Source: Prochilodus magdalenae
Lineage: Eukaryota > Chordata > Actinopteri > Characiformes > Prochilodontidae
Assembly (NCBI GenBank): GCA_024036415.1
Contig: JAMWET010003914.1
Location: 186,001 to 250,000, forward strand
Length of the DNA: 64,000 nt
Direction: 5' to 3'
Part shown: piece by piece, positions 1-64,000 of the stretch
Layout: each line of letters starts with the position of its first letter
Position numbering within the stretch: the stretch's first letter is position 1
Notes under the pieces: generated by a model
What the model was told of the DNA's origin: nothing
The model's input: the letters and a program-made list of their open reading frames with translations, nothing else
Database searches by the model: none
Position numbers and translations under genes: made by a program

Positions 1-527
1 GCAGAATGGCTCCATCCAGCCACAGTCTTCCGCCGTCTTCTCTTCCTCCTTGTCTGCATCTTGCCCACATCTTACTAGCTCTCTGGGTGACCATTGTTGT
101 TTATTTGCCTAATTAGTGGAGTATTATAAGCGGTCAGTGTAAATGATGATGTTTATCCCGACTACTGTTTCCTACTGTTTCTTACAATCAGCATCATTCT
201 CAGTTAATCCTATTTATAATATTTGTAACTAAGTCTTCTTGACGGATTACTGAAGTTACCTGATGAAGTGAGATAAAAAGAAAAAGGTTTCATGTAGACT
301 GTGGCAGTCACCTGGACCAGATGCCTTTAAACTGCTTTTCTATTTAAGTGGCAGAAGTCAGCACCCAGATATCTGCATTAACCGAAGCTGATGGTCCAGC
401 TGTAGGGTTTAATAAAAAAGATGAGTGTTGGGGTTAACACACTGCTAATAAATAAGAGCCTGTAACATATGACTGTAGTTTATTCTGATTAGCCTGAGCA
501 CTATGCTGTATCAACCATTATAGCATA

Positions 528-530
<3 letters not shown>

Positions 531-567
<37 letters not shown>
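531..567. repeat. (CT)n microsatellite
   Basis: An uninterrupted CT dinucleotide run of about 37 bases, followed by a short CA-rich tail. Confidence 0.95.
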
Positions 568-571
<4 letters not shown>

Positions 572-1454
572 ACACACACACATACGTGCATGTACACCAC
601 ACACAAACAGGTAAAGCAGAGCTTAAACTGAGCAGTTTTGGTCAAAAACACCCAAAGCAGAAGGAAAAACAGGGTTTCAGAAGACGTAAAGAAGGTGCTA
701 ACATGGAGAAATGAAAGTCTCGGGATCATTCCCATTTGTTTTATTCCAGAATCATAAACCTGCCAAAAGGTAATTACCAGAACAGGGGAAACTGAAATTG
801 CACTTCTTTCCGTGAGAATGAGATGCAGCAGAGCACACTGAGACCAGTTTGATGAATACTGGAGCAGACCACAGTACTTTACTGTAGTTAAGCTGTTCAA
901 GAGAAGTGCTCTCTTTCACTCTGGACACGTCAGAATAGATCACTGAGGGTTCAGGCACACTTCAGCTCAAAAGACTTTTATTTAGCTGTTTCAAGACATG
1001 CTATTCTCAACTGAGTCAGTATACCACTTAGACCAGGTACAGAACTGTCATGTGTGCAGACACGCAAACGGACACACGTTTCCTTTCTCTTAGAAACACA
1101 CATTTTTCCCTCTCCGTCTTCTAGCTCATTATTTCCTGGGTTTAATACATGCTTAATAACTGCTAATAGCAGCGCCTCTTTCATGTGTGATAACCACAGG
1201 AGAAAGCAGCCGTGTGCGGGGGTGTACCAATGTCTAAGTGTTAAGTGTGTGTGTTCGGCTGAAGGCGAGTGTGCGTGTTCACCTGCTCTTTTTGTGAGGA
1301 AGCACTTTACTGCTACGGCAAGCCATGTGACCTTCCTCTGCTCTCGTTTCAGAAGCGTGCTGAGGCTTGTGCGTCCGTGCTCACGAGGCACATGGGCAAA
1401 GAAATGAGGGAGTGAAGAGGAGATAAGGCCAACTACACTACTCACCTTCATCCA

Positions 1455-1713
1455 CATGTTAACACTGAGGGAGAGAGAGAAGGAGACAAAGACACTGAGT
1501 AAGAGAGAGAGACAGATAGGATGAGACGCAGAAAGAGGCAGACACAGCAAGAGAGACATAAAGATGCAGAAAACGAAGAGAGATTGAGAGAATATGAAAG
1601 ACAGAAAAATACAAAAAGAGAAAAAGCAAAACAAGAAAAATGAGTGACTAAGAGAGGCAACAACCTGAGAGGAGCAGAGAGATTGCAGAAAGGGGAGAGG
1701 GAGGGGGAGAGAG

Positions 1714-1769
<56 letters not shown>

Positions 1770-1770
1770 C
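1455..1770. repeat. GA-rich low-complexity tract
   Basis: The tract is purine-rich throughout. It includes a denser GA/GAAA run at 1706-1769. It is a simple-sequence region without coding signal. Confidence 0.9.
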
Positions 1771-2241
1771 AGAGGAACAGATAACGGAGACTGCTCGAGA
1801 CTGTGATGGAAGAAAACAGAGCACAGAGATGATAATAGGGGGACTGGGACAAACAAAAAGATCAATAGAGGGATAATGAAGGTGTGTGAGAGAAAGGGCA
1901 AACAGCAAGACAGAGTATGTGGTCCATCTCATTTCTGTTTCAACAAACGAGAAGATTACAAACTCCAAACTCAAAATCTAACTTTCTGAGACACAGGTTT
2001 AATAAATACACAGCTGTAACATTTTCACACAAACAAACGCATTCAGGCAACAACACAACATACACAGGACACTACCATCATAAACAGAGGCAACACAATA
2101 TAAACAATTACAGCAGATTAAAAAAAAAGCGTTTACATCAGCCCCTGAACCTCGAATAGACTGTCAGCATGTTCAGGAGGCAACACTATCACAGGGCTGC
2201 ACTCATAAGGCTCCACAATACTCACATACACCTACAGACCA

Positions 2242-2247
2242 TTTATT
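2242..2247 (-). promoter_or_regulatory. fig4: Candidate FIG4 polyadenylation signal AATAAA
   Basis: The sense strand reads AATAAA here, 590 bases past the stop codon. Just downstream (2240 to about 2205) the sense strand is GT-rich (TGTAGGTGTATGTGAG), as expected for the downstream element. It is the first canonical AATAAA seen after the stop. No transcript evidence is available. Confidence 0.45.
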
Positions 2248-2836
2248 ATTCCAACAGGTATTATTCATCATAAGATTTGTTGAGATGAAATGACATAAAA
2301 AAGACAAACACAAAAAGCCTTTTATGATAGATGACGCATGTTGGGATCAGCCTGGGTAGATCACCATGAAAGGCATATGCAAGGGTCATGTAGCTCATTA
2401 GTAAGGCATTCAGTAAGGCATCATCGTACAAGCTTTCTATTAAGTCAACATATATATACATACATGCATATAAAAGATTCAGGAATAATCTGAATAATCA
2501 AATCAACACTAACATGAATAAACCTCAAATTAAGATGGTCTACATATATCTAGACCAATCAAGATCCATCATAACACAGGTTGTATTGAGCTTGATAGTC
2601 ACTCGCCCAAAACAGTTGGGAAACTGACCCGGGAGGCCAGTAAACCATTCAGCACAAATCTGAGATTCTTTCATCTAGTTCTTTATCAGGAAGATCAGTG
2701 GAAATGCTACTTATACTGTGACCTTACAGGTCCTTCAGAGATTGTTGGGCAAGTTTAACATCACATTGCAGATATTAATAGCTTCCACCACACTCCCTGC
2801 TGCTGAAATGACTACGATAAAACATGCGACTAACAA

Positions 2837-63089
<60,253 letters not shown>

Positions 63090-64000
63090 CTATAACACAA
63101 ATACAGAGAAGCATTTATTAGGCAGGCAAAAATGATATGACACAAACAGATTTCAATGTGAAGCCTTAAGAAAGCATTTATGTTCTTTTGTGGCTAAAAT
63201 CAAGCTGATGTGCAACATTACTGTTAAACTGTCACACAGCCCTAAACTTTAAAATACAACTTAAAGACAAAAAAAATTATTTTAGGCAGTAAAGTTGACC
63301 GTTTGCTATGAATTCCCAAATTTAACTTTGAGTCATTAAGACAGCAAGATAAATGGTTTGAAAAAAATAATAAACAGCTAAATAAAACTCTCTAAAACTC
63401 AGAATGTTAATAAAGCTCTCTAATCTTATCTGGAGTAAAGACAGCGTGTATAAAGTAGATTGTCACTCCTTTCTCTTTCATTTAGATTAAAACTTTTCAT
63501 CTAGTGTAAAATGGCCATAACCGCTCCAGAAATTATAAACAGGTATTAATCTGAACATTTTTCATAGACAACTGTGTCTAAACCAAATAACACCTTAATT
63601 TAGTTTTCATATGTGTTTGCCTTTAACATCTACTCTTCTGTTAATTTTCTAGGCACTGATTTGGTAGTCTAATGACTGTTGTCAGTGAAGGCTGTGAGGT
63701 AGCCAGTGTGATCACTGGGACATAACAAAAGTCTTATTTTTAAGATTGTATGGTCTTTAAGAATACAGTCATAAGATCTTGAATATGTTGCAGTCTAAAG
63801 CATTACACAGCCATGGTTATGCAGAAGCTGTGGCATTTCATTGTAAGTAACGTGTCAACTTGTTTGAAATTTCTAGCATAATGCTAATTTCCATTGTTAT
63901 GACTGCACCATAATAGCGGTAGTAAATATTTACAAGGTACTGTTGCTCCCTAAACACAGTGAGCTGTAGCTTGTAACAGACATTCAAGTAACACATTCTT
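63090..64000 (-). other. Partial FIG4 intron 6 equivalent
   Basis: No further FIG4 exon was found between the exon at 62961-63089 and the window end. The preceding exon (human residues about 165-216) must lie beyond 64000. Nothing else is recognised. Confidence 0.75.

Larger units (their letters stand above)
1..2200. other. FIG4 downstream flank, no gene recognised
   Basis: No exon with a recognisable protein was found on either strand. The long open frames here on the minus strand are serine/leucine-rich artefacts of CT-rich DNA (978-1974) and are not genes. The stretch holds a CT microsatellite near 531-567 and GA-rich DNA at 1455-1770. Confidence 0.5.

Noticed and set aside
978..1974. Long Ser/Leu-rich open frames (up to about 307 codons) on the minus strand
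   Set aside because: They are translations of CT/GA-rich low-complexity DNA in several overlapping frames, with no domain or splice support.

Overview
The window is vertebrate nuclear DNA from a ray-finned fish. It has small exons with GT-AG introns, long AT-rich introns full of Tc1/mariner relics, one CR1/L2-type LINE fragment, and many GA, CA, TA and GAAA microsatellites. A fish of the otophysan group (characin, catfish or relatives) is a guess from the style of the repeats; the species cannot be fixed from this sequence alone.

One protein-coding gene is recognisable. It is FIG4 (SAC3), the endolysosomal polyphosphoinositide 5-phosphatase, on the minus strand. Seventeen exons were placed by hand between 63089 and 2837. 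They correspond to codons 216-907 (exons 7-23) of human FIG4 and join in frame with consistent phases (2084 coding bases including the TGA). The catalytic CX5R motif (CVDCLDRT) is in the exon at 42423-42571. The first six exons lie beyond position 64000. A plausible polyadenylation signal is at 2242-2247.

Region by region: 1-2836 is the FIG4 3' flank with CT/GA-rich low-complexity DNA. 3015-11850 is the last intron, with one full-length but broken Tc1-like element (8114-9643) and an older fragment. 11941-34595 holds exons 16-22 and mostly anonymous intron. 34735-41542 carries two more Tc1-like relics and an inverted LINE tail. 41543-43976 is a tight cluster of four exons including the catalytic one. 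43977-46937 begins with a minisatellite that abuts, and appears to have partly copied, a splice junction. 47072-52739 contains one Tc1-like element nested in another. 52838-60130 contains a Tc1 relic, a LINE reverse-transcriptase fragment and a clean piggyBac-type MITE. 60131-63089 holds the first three exons of the window.

I found no second host gene, no RNA gene, no CRISPR array and no evidence of a new biological system. The most interesting items are the junction-derived minisatellite, the nested Tc1 composite, the TTAA-flanked MITE, and the variable linker of FIG4 around exons 20-22.
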